From positions 1 through 64,000 of the forward strand of contig CANNZV010001163.1 of NCBI GenBank assembly GCA_947561585.1: DNA of 64,000 bases, in the 5' to 3' direction. The notes beneath the pieces are model-generated. The model was not told the origin of the DNA, made no database searches, and saw only the letters and a program-made list of their open reading frames with translations. Within the stretch, counting starts at the first letter, position 1. Each line of letters opens with the position of its first letter. Source of the stretch: Caprella mutica. Lineage: Eukaryota; Arthropoda; Malacostraca; Amphipoda; Caprellidae. This document shows, one piece after another, positions 1 through 12,417 of this stretch. The translations under genes were made by a program, and so were the position numbers.

Positions 1-3000
1 CTCACTGTAGCACTCAGTACTCACTGTAACACTCAGTACTCACTGTAACACTCACTGTAACACTCAGCACTCACTGTAACACTCAGCACTAACTGAAACA
101 CTCACTGTAACACTCACTGTAACACTCAGCACTCACTGTAACACTCAACACTCACTGTAACACTCAGTACTCACTGTAACACTCACTGTAACACTCATTG
201 TAACACTCAGCACTCATTGTAACACTCACTGTAACACTCAGCACTCCTTGTAACACTCAGCACTCACTGTAACACTCACTGTAACACTCACTGTAACACT
301 CAGCACTCTCTGTAACACTCAGCACTTACCGTAACACTCAGCACTCACTGTAACACTCACTGTAACACTCAGCACTCACTGTAACACTCAGCACTCTCTG
401 TAACACTCACTGTAGCACTCAGCACTCTCTGTAACACTCTGCACTCACTGTAACACTCAGCACTCACTGTAACACTCAGCACTCACTGTAACACTCAGCA
501 CTCACTGTAACACTCAGCACTCACTGTAACACTCAGCACTCACTGTAACACTCAGCACTCACTGTAACACTCAGCACTCACTGTAACACTCAGCACTCAC
601 TGTAACACTCAGCACTCACTGTAACACTCAGCACTCACTGTAACACTCAGTACTCACTGTAGCACTCAACACTCACTGTAACACTCAGCACTCATTGTAA
701 CACTCAGCACTCACTGTAACACTCAGCACTCACTGTAACACTCAGCACTCACTGTAACACTCAGCACTCATTGTAACACTCACTGTAACACGATCAGCAC
801 TCACTGTAACACTCAGCACTAACTTTAACACTCACTGTAGCACTCAGTACTCACTGTAACACTCAGTACTCACTGTAACACTCACTGTAACACTCAGCAC
901 TAACTTTAACACTCACTGTAGCACTCAGTACTCACTGTAACACTCAGTACTCACTGTAACACTCACTGTAACACTCAGCACTCACTGTAACACTCAGCAC
1001 TAACTGAAACACTCACTGTAACACTCACTGTAACACTCAGCACTCACTGTAACACTCAACACTCACTGTAACACTCAGTACTCACTGTAACACTCACTGT
1101 AACACTCATTGTAACACTCAGCACTCATTGTAACACTCACTGTAACACTCAGCACTCCTTGTAACACTCAGCACTCACTGTAACACTCACTGTAACACTC
1201 AGCACTATCTGTAACACTCACTGTAGCACTCAGCACTCTCTGTAACACTCTGCACTCACTGTAACACTCAGCACTCACTGTAACACTCAGCACTCACTGT
1301 AACACTCAGCACTCACTGTAACACTCAGCACTCACTGTAACACTCAGCACTTACCGTAACACTCAGCACTCACTGTAACACTCACTGTAACACTCAGCAC
1401 TATCTGTAACACTCACTGTAGCACTCAGCACTCTCTGTAACACTCTGCACTCACTGTAACACTCAGCACTCACTGTAACACTCAGCACTTACCGTAACAC
1501 TCAGCACTCACTGTAACACTCACTGTAACACTCAGCACTCACTGTAACACTCAGCACTCTCTGTAACACTCACTGTAGCACTCAGCACTCTCTGTAACAC
1601 TCTGCACTCACTGTAACACTCAGCACTCACTGTAACACTCAGCACTCACTGTAACACTCAGCACTCACTGTAACACTCAGCACTCACTGTAACACTCAGC
1701 ACTCACTGTAACACTCAGCACTCACTGTAACACTCAGCACTCACTGTAACACTCAGCACTCACTGTAACTCTCAGCACTCACTGTAACACTCAGCACTCA
1801 CTGTAACACTCAGCACTCACTGTAACACTCAGCACTCACTGTAACTCTCAGCACTCACTGTAAATCTCAGCACTCACTGTAACACTCAGCACTCACTGTA
1901 ACACTCAGCACTCACTGTAACTCTCAGCACTCACTGTAACTCTCAGCACTCACTGTAACTCTCAGCACTCACTGTAACACTCAGCACTCACTGTAACACT
2001 CAGCACTCACTGTAACTCTCAGCACTCACTGTAACACTCAGCACTCACTGTAACTCTCAGCACTCACTGTAACTCTCAGCACTCACTGTAACACTCAGCA
2101 CTCACTGTAACTCTCAGCACTCACTGTAACACTCAGCACTCACTGTAACACTCAGCACTCACTGTAACTCTCAGCACTCACTGTAACACTCAGCACTCAC
2201 TGTAACACTCAGCACTCACTGTAACTCTCAGCACTCACTGTAACACTCAGCACTCACTGTAACTCTCAGCACTCACTGTAACACTCAGCACTCACTGTAA
2301 CACTCAGCACTCACTGTAACACTCACTGTAACACTCAGCACTCACTGTAACACTCAGCACTCACTGTAACACTCAGCACTCACTGTAACACTCAGCACTC
2401 ACTGTAACTCTCAGCACTCACTGTAACACTCAGCACTCACTGTAACACTCAGCACTCACTGTAACTCTGAGCACTCACTGTAACACTCAGCACTCACTGT
2501 AACTCTCAGCACTCACTGTAACACTCAGCACTCACTGTAACACTCAGCACTCACTGTAACTCTCAGCACTCACTGTAACACTCAGCATTCACTGTAACAC
2601 TCAGCACTCACTGTAACACTCACTGTAACACTCAGCACTCACTGTAACACTCAGCACTCACTGTAACACTCAGCACTCACTGTAACTCTCAGCACTCACT
2701 GTAACACTCAGCACTCACTGTAACTCTCAGCACTCACTGTAACACTCAGCACTCACTGTAACACTCAGCACTCACTGTAACACTCACTGTAACACTCAGC
2801 ACTCACTGTAACACTCAGCACTCACTGTAACACTCAGCACTCACTGTAACTCTCAGCACTCACTGTAACACTCAGCACTCACTGTAACTCTCAGCACTCA
2901 CTGTAACACTCAGCACTCACTGTAACACTCAGCACTCACTGTAACACTCAGCACTCACTGTAACACTCACTGTAACACTCAGCACTCACTGTAACACTCA

Positions 3001-3170
3001 GCACTCACTGTAACACTCAGCACTCACTGTAACTCTCAGCACTCACTGTAACACTCAGCACTCACTGTAACTCTCAGCACTCACTGTAACACTCAGCACT
3101 CACTGTAACACTCAGCACTCACTGTAACACTCACTGTAACACTCACTGTAACACTCACTGTAACACTCAT
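1..3170. repeat. Minisatellite, 19-bp unit, runs off the left edge
   Basis: The main unit is CACTCACTGTAACACTCAG (19 bp), built of a 12-bp and a 7-bp piece. The 12-mer is also tandem by itself in places. Variants such as CACTCTCTG, AACTCTCAG and AACTGAAAC mark sub-blocks. The first roughly 290 bases recur from 912 with a constant offset of 911 bp, so the array grew partly by segmental duplication. On the gene's strand each unit carries GTGAGTG. Confidence 0.97.
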
Positions 3171-3238
3171 ATTAAAGTAAATCACATTGTGAATGATATA
3201 AACTATTGGCTAGGAACAAATATGAAGTGAAGTCTACT

Positions 3239-3519
3239 GATTTTGTTAATGTTCGGTAATTGAGTATTGTTCGGTTGTTCGGAAGAGACCAGTTATTTTG
3301 TTAATGTTCGGTAATTCAGTAATGTTCGGTTGTTCGGAAGAGTCCAGTGGTTTTGTTTATGTTCGGTTGTTCGGAAGAGTCCAGTGATTTTGTTAATGTT
3401 CGGTAATTGAGTAATGTTCGGTTGTTCGGAAGAGTCCAGTGATTTTGTTAATGTTCGGTAATTGAGTAATGTTCGGTTGTTCGGAAGAGTCCAGTGATTT
3501 TGTTAATGCTCGGTAACGG
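3239..3519. repeat. Minisatellite, 55-bp unit, about 5 copies
   Basis: Units start TTTTGTTAATGTTCGGTAAT and end GGAAGAGTCCAGTGA. One copy, near 3346, has an internal deletion. GTTCGG occurs three to four times per unit, which suggests the unit itself arose from a shorter repeat. Confidence 0.93.
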
Positions 3520-3682
3520 TGATTGTAAAATGTTACGTAGGTAGGAGAAAGTGGATAATTTAAACAATAAAATCAGTCGTTCTTGAATAGTTTCATATAC
3601 TTTAGGTTATTTTGAATCATGTGGTTATCAGACTTTTATTTGCGGCAAACTTCTACTGTTTCACGCATGGGTTAAGAACCCA

Positions 3683-3895
3683 TTAATGAGGTAAGTCCTC
3701 AAGAAATTCGATAGGTTCTTTACCCTCTTTCCCTCTAATTATCTTCAGTTGGTCAGTGTAGTACGTATTGTCATACCGTACCTGCAGTAGGTACCACTCT
3801 AATCCTTCATCCCATTTTGAGATTATTTCCCACACCTCACATCCTTCTCTACGGCCAAAATATCGACAATTCACTCGGTTTCTGTAGGATTCCAC
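3683..3895 (-). other. Unassigned 70-residue open frame in intron 7; possible further exon
   Basis: The minus-strand frame includes segments reading VNCRYFGRREGCEVWEII and RYDNTYYTDQLKII. A CCTACAG acceptor-like site ends at 3887. Reading from there continues the phase-2 frame of exon 7 to a GTACGG donor-like site near 3787. The residues do not follow the cysteine spacing expected for the second half of a GFR alpha domain, and the pyrimidine tract is weak. It could be chance, a transposon remnant, or an alternative exon. I do not recognise the protein. Confidence 0.25.
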
Positions 3896-5519
3896 CGGAA
3901 TGAGAATTTATAACTTTTTTCCTTCTTCGTCTCATTATTTTGGCTGTAAACCAATAATTGAGTTTGGGGGCAGTTAAGGAACTAAGGCACAAAGTTTGTA
4001 ACATGATCGCTAGGAGGGAAAGGGAGAGCTGCTTTTTCTTTGGTGAAGAGCGTTCTGGAATTAACAGCAATTTGAGCAATGGATGGAAATCAACCTCAAT
4101 GGAACTTAATTAATAAGATCTTTATTGTTAGGGGAACTTGAACACTCACAGTATTCGCAAAGTGAACGTTTAAGCAGGTAATCTATCAATCTGAACTTTT
4201 GAAATTTCTGATTTCTTGAAGAACCTTTTTCCCGAGTACCTATTTATTAATATTTTGGTACTATCCACAGTATTTAATTAGCTCAATTCTGATATTATTT
4301 AGTATAATATTATCCGTTTTTCATCCAATTAGCTGCTTTAATAATAACTTCTATTTGGACAATGCATCACGACTCTAATAATCTGACGTGTTCAGATAAT
4401 GTTAACATCTGATTTAATAAACCTACATACATGAATGCTCAAATTATTGTCAGAAAAATATAGACTGCAGTTTGTTGCTAGGTTTGTTATTCGAGAATTT
4501 CAATAATGAGGTTTATTATATTACTTCTTAACTGATTATTCATTAGTTTTAACGAAGCATCAAATCAAAACATGTTTGATCATTAGAAATGTTGTATGAC
4601 TGTCAATTGAACGTCGAATGAGGTAATGGGTCTACTTAACATCGTGATTAAAAAGTTTATCATTTTTTCTTCAATTTCACCCCGAAAATTTCAATATTTA
4701 TCGCATTAAATACTGGAGTCAAAACCAAAACATAAAAGAACGACTAAAACCTTGGCAAGAATTTTCTGAATCAAGTTACGTTACCACTATATTGGTAAAA
4801 AAAGAATATTATATATTGACAGTGTCACAATAATGACATTCATATGCAATATTTTATTTCAATGTATTTTCTGTAAAATTTCATTCTTCTTAATATTAAT
4901 CGCAAAATATCGTAGAAAAAAATAGCAAAAACACTTCAAAAGTAAATAAAAAATGTTGAAAGACTGAAATATTCAACCTTTTGTAATCTATTTACGAGCA
5001 ACTTGAGTTGTTTTACTTTGTTACAGGAAGCTTAAAAAGAGATTAACTTGTAATTTTAAAAATGGTAGACAAATTGTACTCTAAAGGGAAACTTGGTTTT
5101 GTGATGACATTTTTTCACAATTTTCTAATTTCACATTTCCTAAAAGAAACTTTCCTAATTGTAATGCTTGTAGATATTCTAAAATTGGTACACGATGACT
5201 AATTTTCATTCTTTTCACCATCACATCTACTTCACTATAGAGAGTTCACTCCACTGTAGAATATTTAACAGATGACAAGAAAACTGGCCTTTTCATGGCA
5301 AACTATACAAAATTGTTTTTTTTTTCATTTTTGAATAAATTCATTATACATGTTATTTTATTTCTCATAATTTCAAAAATCAGGATGGTACACATCACTT
5401 CATAATAGAGGAGTTGCACTGGTGGAACTTCTCTTTCATGAAATACAACTAATTTTCTAAATAGAGATGCATAGAAAATGTATGGTCATTTGTGGCAAAC
5501 TACACTAAATATTTTCACC

Positions 5520-5582
5520 ACAGAGTTAAGTTCACTATACAGGACTCTACTAATCAGGATGGTTCACTATAGAGGACTTCTA
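5520..5582. mobile_element. pogo-like MITE terminal fragments beside the exon 7 donor
   Basis: GGTTCACTATAGAGGACTTC and, earlier, TTCACTATACAGGACTC read as repeated ends of the pogo-like family whose intact-looking copy sits at 14100-14327 (CAGTAGAAC...CTATAGTGAA). The outer end lies about 14 bases from the exon 7 splice donor. The interior back to about 5200 contains more degenerate copies. Confidence 0.5.
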
Positions 5583-5596
5583 CCGACAGTACCTAC

Positions 5597-5693
5597 CTGT
5601 TGCATTTCTCCTCCGCCATGCAGTCATCAAGAGCCTCTCTGCAGGTAGCGGTTACTAGCTTCACCTGCTGTAGGGAGAGCTCTGGGTCCCTCT
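5597..5693 (-). CDS. Gfrl: GFR alpha-like receptor, coding exon 7 (start of domain 3)
   Basis: This 97-nt exon encodes 31 complete codons, including LVTATCREALDDCMAEEKCN. That is the C-x6-C-x5-C opening of a third GDNF-receptor/GAS1 domain. The acceptor is ACTTCAG at 5700-5694 and the donor is ACAG then GTAGGT, with GT at 5596-5595. It opens in phase 1 (completing Lys with the final A of exon 6) and closes in phase 2. That is the same phase pattern as exon 4, the first half of domain 2, and it supports a shared modular origin. The second half of domain 3 and the C-terminus (usually a GPI signal or membrane segment in this family) are not recognised in the remaining 5.6 kb and probably lie beyond the left edge. 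Confidence 0.85.
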
Positions 5694-5699
5694 CTGAAG

Positions 5700-6005
5700 T
5701 TATAGACACCGTTAGGTAATTAGTAATAGTAATTATAATAGATACCGTTAGGTAATTAGTAATAGTAATTATAATGACACCGTTAGGTAATTAGTAATAG
5801 TAATTATAATAGATACCGTTAGGTAATTAGTAATAGTAATTATAATAGACACCGTTAGGTAATTAGTAATAGTAATTTTAATAGATACCGTTAGGTAATT
5901 AGTAATAGTAATTATAATAGATACCGTTAGGTAATTAGTAATAGTAATTATAATAGATACCGTTAGGTAATTAGTAATAGTAATTATAATAGATACCGTT
6001 AGTTG
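5700..6005. repeat. Minisatellite, 36-bp unit, abutting the exon 7 acceptor
   Basis: About 8.4 copies of a 36-bp unit whose core is ATACCGTTAGGTAATTAGTA. On the gene strand each copy contains CCTAACGG and ACTAATTA, both branch-point-like (CTAAC, CTAAT). The first copy starts within about 8 bases of the exon 7 acceptor, so the 3' end of intron 6 is made of array DNA. Confidence 0.95.
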
Positions 6006-6044
6006 GTTAACATCGTGTTTTATGAAGTTAATGAGATAGGTTGT

Positions 6045-6260
6045 AGAGTAAGTTACGAATTATCGGTCGGATTCACATCTTCGGGCATATAGAAAACACG
6101 ATATAATAATTAGTTATTCAATATTTCTATTGATTGTTATCCATGATACCTGTAGGTTTCATGGATAACAATCAAAATAGAAATAGAATTATTATTATTA
6201 TATCGTTTTTTCTTATATGACCGAAGATATGAAACCGACCGATAATTCATAACTTACCCT
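6045..6260. mobile_element. Hairpin MITE, copy 1
   Basis: A nearly complete palindrome. The left arm begins AGAGTAAGTTACGAATTATC and the right arm is its near-exact reverse complement ending ATTCATAACTTACCCT. An inner pair of arms, GATTGTTATCCATGATACC and its partner, folds around a 4-base centre. A shorter relative is at 37269-37381. No open frame is present. Confidence 0.8.
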
Positions 6261-7982
6261 AAGTTAATTCACATATAATGCATCTCAACATCAGAATAAA
6301 ATATTTTATAAAAGATGGTGAAGTTGACTATAACAATAATAATATTAATTTATATAAAGGAAAGGAATTTCAGAATAATATTAACATTTGTGAGGAAAAA
6401 TAGAATTTATTTTGTTAATAATTAGTAATAACATTAAAGTGCATTGTAAGTACGTATATATTGACAAATAAAAGGTGCATAGTTCTATAGATATAATGGT
6501 GCTATTTGGTACATTCATACGGAAAACAATGTGAGTTACCATATAAAAAATATTAGATAAATTAATTGTAAATTGGTAAGGACAAAAAAAAAGATTTCTA
6601 AATTTATCTGTTTATATACTTAATAACCCTGTTAACCTGTACATGGAGGCTGTCCTTATTTTGGGACAGCAATCTGTAGATGTGGCACATCAGCAAAGTT
6701 AAAGTTGAGTACGGGTTAATCTTATTTGTAATTTTTTTTCTATGTTTGTACACTGAAGAAATAAATACAAAAATACATGGAACCTATTTCTCTTTAATTT
6801 TAAATGAACTCTAATGGCAACTGTATGAAAGATTTAATTATTTTAATTACCTGTCAAAGGATCAAATTTCTACATTAAAAAAAAAATAAAAAGTGATTTA
6901 TTGATAAAGAATGAAAAAATTGTCATAATCGAGTAATTAAGCAATATGTGATAAAAGAAATGAACATTTAAATTGCTGATCCAGTTGGTCACGAGATGTG
7001 TAATAATTGATAAAAACTTTCATGGATAGAATTATGTTAATTACCCCAAAGAATATAATGACCCAATTAATTTTAAAAACGTTTATAAGCATAATTACGA
7101 TAATATAGAAATACTTTCTAAAGAGTTTAAATAAAAGAAGTTTGAAGGAGACGTTAAGCTGCAGATTGTTGAGAACTGTTCTTTTGCAGAAGAGACAAAG
7201 ATTACTCTTTTAAGTCAAGTGCAACTGCAGACTTAGGGCAAAGATCCCAGGGATTGCAGGCTTCATATCAGATTACCTTCCATCCTCCCAAAACCGAATA
7301 CAAAGACACATCTAAAACTCACACAACTTTCTGTCAAAAGATCCGGAAAACTGGCACAGAAGTTCTGAAGCTTCAGATTTCATGGAAAATTTGAGCAGAA
7401 CAATAAAATGTTGAATCCGTTTCTTTCATTAGTGGAATGATAACAAAATCATGATAAAACAATGGATAAAAGAGCTCGTAGAGTTTGTAATAATTTCAAA
7501 CATCTATCAATATTTATTACTAAATAGGCAGCTTATTTAGAGATTCTTAAAGACCGAAAGAGAATAAATAAACCACAATGGAGGAATCTGAACCATTTGG
7601 ATCGAGGCAATAAAGCTATTCTACGGTTGGATATTTCAAATGGCAATTTATGTGCCCGCTTAGAGAATTCCTCTTAAGAAGGTATGTCTGGTCTGTAGAT
7701 TAGAGTGAGTATCATATCCCTAATTACTAATAGTTAGAAACATTTAGCATGCAATAAGGAACGTGAAATAAAGTGTCTGAAAAAGAATATCAGTTAAATT
7801 AGTGAATCTGTGAATAAGATAAATTAGGAAGTAAAATGTGCTCTGGAAAAGATAGGTGCTCCGACCAAACTAAATTCTAGGTGCGACATTGCAATAGTGC
7901 GTAAAAAAATATTACAAGTGCACTGAAGCATCAATTACTTGATTAACACTGAAGTTTAGTCATCCAGTTATAGCCAACATAC

Positions 7983-8681
7983 TTGGGATCATGGCGAAGA
8001 TATTATGATCACTCTTGTCAGCTTCATGTTCGTCCCAATTATTTTTACTTTTCATTTTATTGTGTTGGTGACGCAAAGTTGGTTTGGGAAGAGTGTAAGA
8101 GTCGTAAGAAAAATCGTAATCATTGTTGTCCCAAAAATCTTTTTCTTCCCCTTCAATATTAAGATCTTCTTTTTCTCCCCATTCTTGGTGTCTCTCATCA
8201 TTAAAGTTTTCTCTGGGCCCATCACCAAAACTCTCCATCTTGTGAATGGTTCCGATGTTACCAACACCAGCGACGTAATCTTCACCGATGACGTTGAAAT
8301 TGTTGAGACGGAAGATCTCCCTGCTTGAAGTAGCATCTATTTTATCATTGCTAGTGGACACAGGTATTATTTTCTTGCTCATCTTTTCAAGGTCTCCAAC
8401 TATCCCATTGAAGCGATACTGGTTGAGAGAAGACGGAGTACTCTCTACAACATCACTGTGCATATTCTCAGACAATGTTAGGTTCAATGAGGGGGCAATC
8501 AGGTGGAAATAGTAATCCGTGTCTGAAGGGGATACGCCCATTCCATCCATGGAATTCAGTGAACTCTCTTCCGAAAAGCTGAGGATCGAGTGTTCTAGAA
8601 GAGGTTTCATCAATGGCGACATGAGAGCCTTGGATACCCTTTCCATTTCTTGGATCCAGTAGCCATACTCTGTTCCATTCG
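7983..8681 (-). CDS. Gfrl: GFR alpha-like receptor, coding exon 6 (long Cys-free linker)
   Basis: This is the largest exon, 699 nt with 232 complete codons. The acceptor CTTTCAG at 8688-8682 joins exon 5 in phase 1 to give CVANGTEYGYW, which contains an N-glycosylation sequon; another (NLT) lies about 70 residues in. The encoded segment has no cysteine. It is acidic and Ser/Asn-rich, with strongly acidic stretches such as GEKEDLNIEGEEKDF near its C-terminal third. I read it as a disordered extracellular linker between domains 2 and 3. I place the donor at CCCAA then GTATGT (GT at 7982-7981), because it is phase 1 and joins exon 7 in frame. Without that splice the frame runs only eight codons further, including the TGA at 7962-7960, so a shorter intron-retained form is possible. 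Confidence 0.85.
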
Positions 8682-11600
8682 CTGAAAGGCAATGGTAATA
8701 TTATCCAATGTCCTAATCACCTAAAGACGCTGAAACTTACTTTAACAGATGGAATCATTAGTGTTCTAGATATGCCTAAAGTTACTGTGATAACAACCAA
8801 GTTACCCAAATAAATTAAAATGATTTTTCTCTTTAATTAAATGAAAAGTCTTAAATAACTGAATAAATGCGGTACCTATCATGCAATCATCTCAGAATTC
8901 TTAAAGTGCCAGTTTGAATAATTTAACCCATCAACAATTAAAAAGACATATCACTACTTGGATAACTTATTTAAAATCTATTTCATTTGCTTTAAAATTT
9001 CGAGATTCCTCTTCTAGAAAAAGCTTATTGCTAGTATTAATCATTTTATAATAATTGTACTTTAATACATCATTTTAGTCAATGAATTAATTAGATGGAG
9101 AAGCGTGTCATTAGATCAATATCGACACATAGAAGGTGGTGAAAAGTACAGTTATAATTAATGAGTGAACGTGACACTCTCATCAGTCATGACAGTCAGT
9201 TAATATATGTTCAGTTGAGGCCTGGCCATATTATTTATCTATTTATTATTTATTATCAACTTCTGTGACGTGAAAATGTCGTACATTTATCTGTGATTCA
9301 ACTCTTTCACTCCTAATGGGTCATATGTGTCCCACAATGTTTTTAAACAATCAAGACGATTTTCTTCAAATAAACTGATTTGTGATTAGAAAAATCAGTT
9401 TTAAAATAAATGATCTGATTGACCGCATCTAAATTTAGGCAATTTGGTATTTAATGAATTTGATTAATTTATTTTGTCTTCAGCATATGAAATAACCAAA
9501 AAAATGTATGACAGAGAGTCAGAAGCTCATTAATGTCGTAAGAAGTATGAAACAAATAAAAGCTATGGATACGATTTTTATAATTATATTTCAAGCCACT
9601 GAGATTTTAAGATTGGGTTTACCTTAGAGTTTATCACTCAATTAGTCTCTGGTGTTTATTATTTTACCTATATACTTTATTGCCATATGACACTTTTGGT
9701 GGAGGAATAAAGGACCTACAAAATTGGAAATTGGTGTTCTTTTTATGGAAAAGTTATCTTTGTATCTAAAATATAATTTTAAGTGTTTTCATCGTTATAT
9801 CAGTATTTTATGCAAAGACATGTGAAAGTACCCTAATCTTCCGTAATATTTCATTAACTTCCAAAAATATCCTACAAACTTTTAGATGTTCCTTCTGAAA
9901 AATTTAGAAATGTGTCTTATGTCTTTCTTCCACCTACACATTTTTTATACAATTCATACACAAGAAGAGTTAAGGGATATACTTTCAACAAAATTCATTT
10001 TATGTTGAATTTAAATCAGTATACGTATATTGTACACACATTTATTTAAAGTGGTTTTTCAGTAGCAAATGCAAGTTTCTTTCCAGTGGTTCTTCAGTAG
10101 CGTCTTTTTGCCTATTTTAAGATAATAGTAAAAGATGGTAGTAAAAATTTCATTGTAGAAATTTCAGTAAAATGACATTTGCAATATTCATTTAAAACTG
10201 TCACCATTTATTACAATAACATTATGATTAATATTAATTCATATACCACTCCACTAGAACCTAACTACAATTATTTCCTATAATACCAATTGAAATGGCA
10301 TCATTAAGAACCTAACAAGCATTAGTAACAATCTAAATTAAAGTTAAAGCATCCAATAAAGAATAAGCGACAGTGAATGACATGGTTAATAAATAAATAG
10401 AGTATATCGTCAGCTCACTCAATTGGATTAAATCGTTTGCCCTTATTATCTCCTAAGATGTTCACTTGCTATCGATAACCGATAAAGGCCTTCAAAAACA
10501 TTGTCTCAGCCGGCCAGTGAATCATCGATTTCTCTCTACAGTCACGAATGCGAGTAACGAGTACGAGTACGAGTAAGAGTAACGAGTTGTACATGGATTA
10601 CATTTCTGTTTTTTTATTTACAAGTGAATATTTGATAGGCGTCTTCTTTAGAGTATTAGCAATGTTAATGGATGATTTGAAACATGAATTATTGGCAAGA
10701 CTGAGAGTATAGTAATATAGTTGAAGAATCATAAATATTCATGTATAATCTCTATTTTTCCTATATTTACGAATAGAATTATAGTTAATTTCAACTCTAC
10801 AACCTAATATTTTTAATATAAATGGCTCATAATTTCCCATTTTGGAATAAAATTCGAATAATTCTAAAGCTATGCAATGCCTGTGCATTATTCCTTTACT
10901 TTTGAACAGTGCCTACTATTCTATTCTCTTTACCAGTGCCTACTATTCTAGTCTCTTTACCAGTGCCTACTATTCTAGTCTCTTTACCAGTGCCTACTAT
11001 TCTAGTCTCTTTACCAGTGCCTACTATTCTAGTCTCTTTACCAGTGCCTACTATTCTAGTCTCTTTACCAGTGCCTACTATTCTAGTCTCTTAACCAGTG
11101 CCTACTATTCTAGTGTCTTTACCAGTGCCTACTATTCTAGTCTCTTTACCAGTGCCTACTATTCTAGTCTCTTTACCAGTGCCTACTATTCTAGTCTCTT
11201 TACCAGTGCCTACTATTCTAGTCTCTTTACCAGTGCCTACTATTCTAGTCTCTTTACCAGTGCCTACTATTCTAGTCTCTTTACCAGTGCCTACTATTCT
11301 AGTCTCTTTACCAGTGCCTACTTTCTAGTCTCTTTACCAGTGCCTACTTTTCAGTCTTTACCAGTGCCTCCTTTCCAGTCTTTACCAGTACCTACTTTCA
11401 GTCTTTACCAGTGCCTACTTTCCTGTCTTTACCAGTGCCTAATTTCAGTCTTTATCAGTGCCTACTTTCCTGTCTTTATCAGTGCCTACTTTTCAGTCCG
11501 TACCAGTGCTTCTTTCCAGTCATTACCAGTGCCTACTTTCCTGTCTTTACCAGTGCCTACTTTCCTGTCTTTACCAGTGCCTACTTTCCTGTCTTTACCA

Positions 11601-12292
11601 GTGCCTACTTTCCTGTCTTTACCAGTGCCTACTTTCCTGTCTTTACCAGCGCCTACATTCCTGTCTTTATCACTGCCTACTTTCCTGTCTTTACCAGCGC
11701 CTACATTCCTATCTTTATCAGTGCCTACTTTCAGTCTTTACCAGTGCCTACTTTCCTGTCTTTATCAGTGCCTACTTTCAGTCCATAGCAGTCCCTCCTC
11801 TCACACACATACACACTAACTCCTTACCCTCACTCTACTATTGCTTCCACTCACGCTATCCTCAAGGATAAAAAGCTAATAAAAAGGCATTCCTAGCGAA
11901 AAATGTACCATCTATTTGCCGGAAAATTCACCATTACTTCTTAGGCCGAGTAATCGTTGTGAATGATTAGATAAACAAAGAAGTCAGCGAAATGGACTAA
12001 TTTGGGTCAATGTTACAGATTAATGAGGCAATAAAGTTAAATGGCAAGTAATCTCACAACCTAGTGTTCTAAAGATACTCAAAGTAGGCATTCTTTTGAT
12101 TATTTCAGCCATTCTGCTATCTAGGATTAGTGGGTAAACTATTGGCCAAATTTCAAGAAGATAGTTAACCATTGGCAAGTAGAGGATGGTTTCAATTTCT
12201 AGAAGATGATTTACTATTGGCCAAATTTCAAGAATACTATAGTCTTGACCATTGATGAAATTTCAATCATTGGTCATTTTGACTTGACTCAC
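8682..12292 (-). other. Intron 5
   Basis: It holds one large array (10907-11798) and a weak internal duplication near 12120-12240 built on TTGGCCAAATTTCAAGAA. The 2.2 kb from 8690 to 10900 is AT-rich and shows nothing I can name, apart from a short GAGTAC run near 10555-10585. Confidence 0.75.
10907..11798. repeat. Minisatellite, 27-bp then 24-bp units
   Basis: The first half repeats a 27-bp unit containing AGTGCCTACTATTCTAGTCT. From about 11315 it shifts to a shorter 24-bp form containing AGTGCCTACTTTCCTGTC. The graded change shows successive deletion and re-amplification. Long open frames exist because the unit length divides by three, with a proline/threonine-rich product in one frame and a Tyr-Ser-rich one in another; I do not regard these as genes. 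Confidence 0.95.
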
Positions 12293-12417
12293 CAACACAG
12301 GGGTTCTTATTGACCAGGTCATGCAGCTTGAGACACTTCCTGTCAGAATTACCAGGACAGATGCATCCCAATAGAGGAGTCTCCCTCATCTGCATCCATG
12401 CCTTGATGCACTCATCC
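12293..12417 (-). CDS. Gfrl: GFR alpha-like receptor, coding exon 5 (domain 2, second half)
   Basis: This exon completes domain 2. Its five cysteines lie in segments reading DECIKAWMQM, LLGCICPGN, DRKCLKLHDL and NKNPCV. The CIC pair and the basic RKC match the second half of GFR alpha domains. Together with exon 4 this gives ten cysteines. The acceptor is CGCATCAG at 12425-12418 and the donor is GTTG then GTGAGT, with GT at 12292-12291. The first base completes an Arg codon begun by AG in exon 4 (phase 2), and the exon ends in phase 1. At 125 nt it is 41 complete codons plus split bases. Confidence 0.92.

Larger units (their letters stand above)
1..5596 (-). other. Intron 7 (partial, continues off the left edge)
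   Basis: This stretch lies downstream of the exon 7 donor on the minus strand. It contains a 3.2-kb tandem array (1-3170), a 55-bp array (3239-3519), an unassigned open frame (3683-3895), and AT-rich sequence at 3900-5090 in which I see nothing recognisable. A transposon-like patch covers 5095-5595. It carries repeated TTCACTATAGAG motifs, and about 100 bp of it (5095-5200) recurs at 38205-38300. Confidence 0.6.
5694..7982 (-). other. Intron 6
   Basis: It holds the 36-bp array at its 3' end and a 216-bp hairpin MITE (6045-6260). The remaining 1.7 kb is AT-rich sequence without recognisable genes or repeats. Confidence 0.75.
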
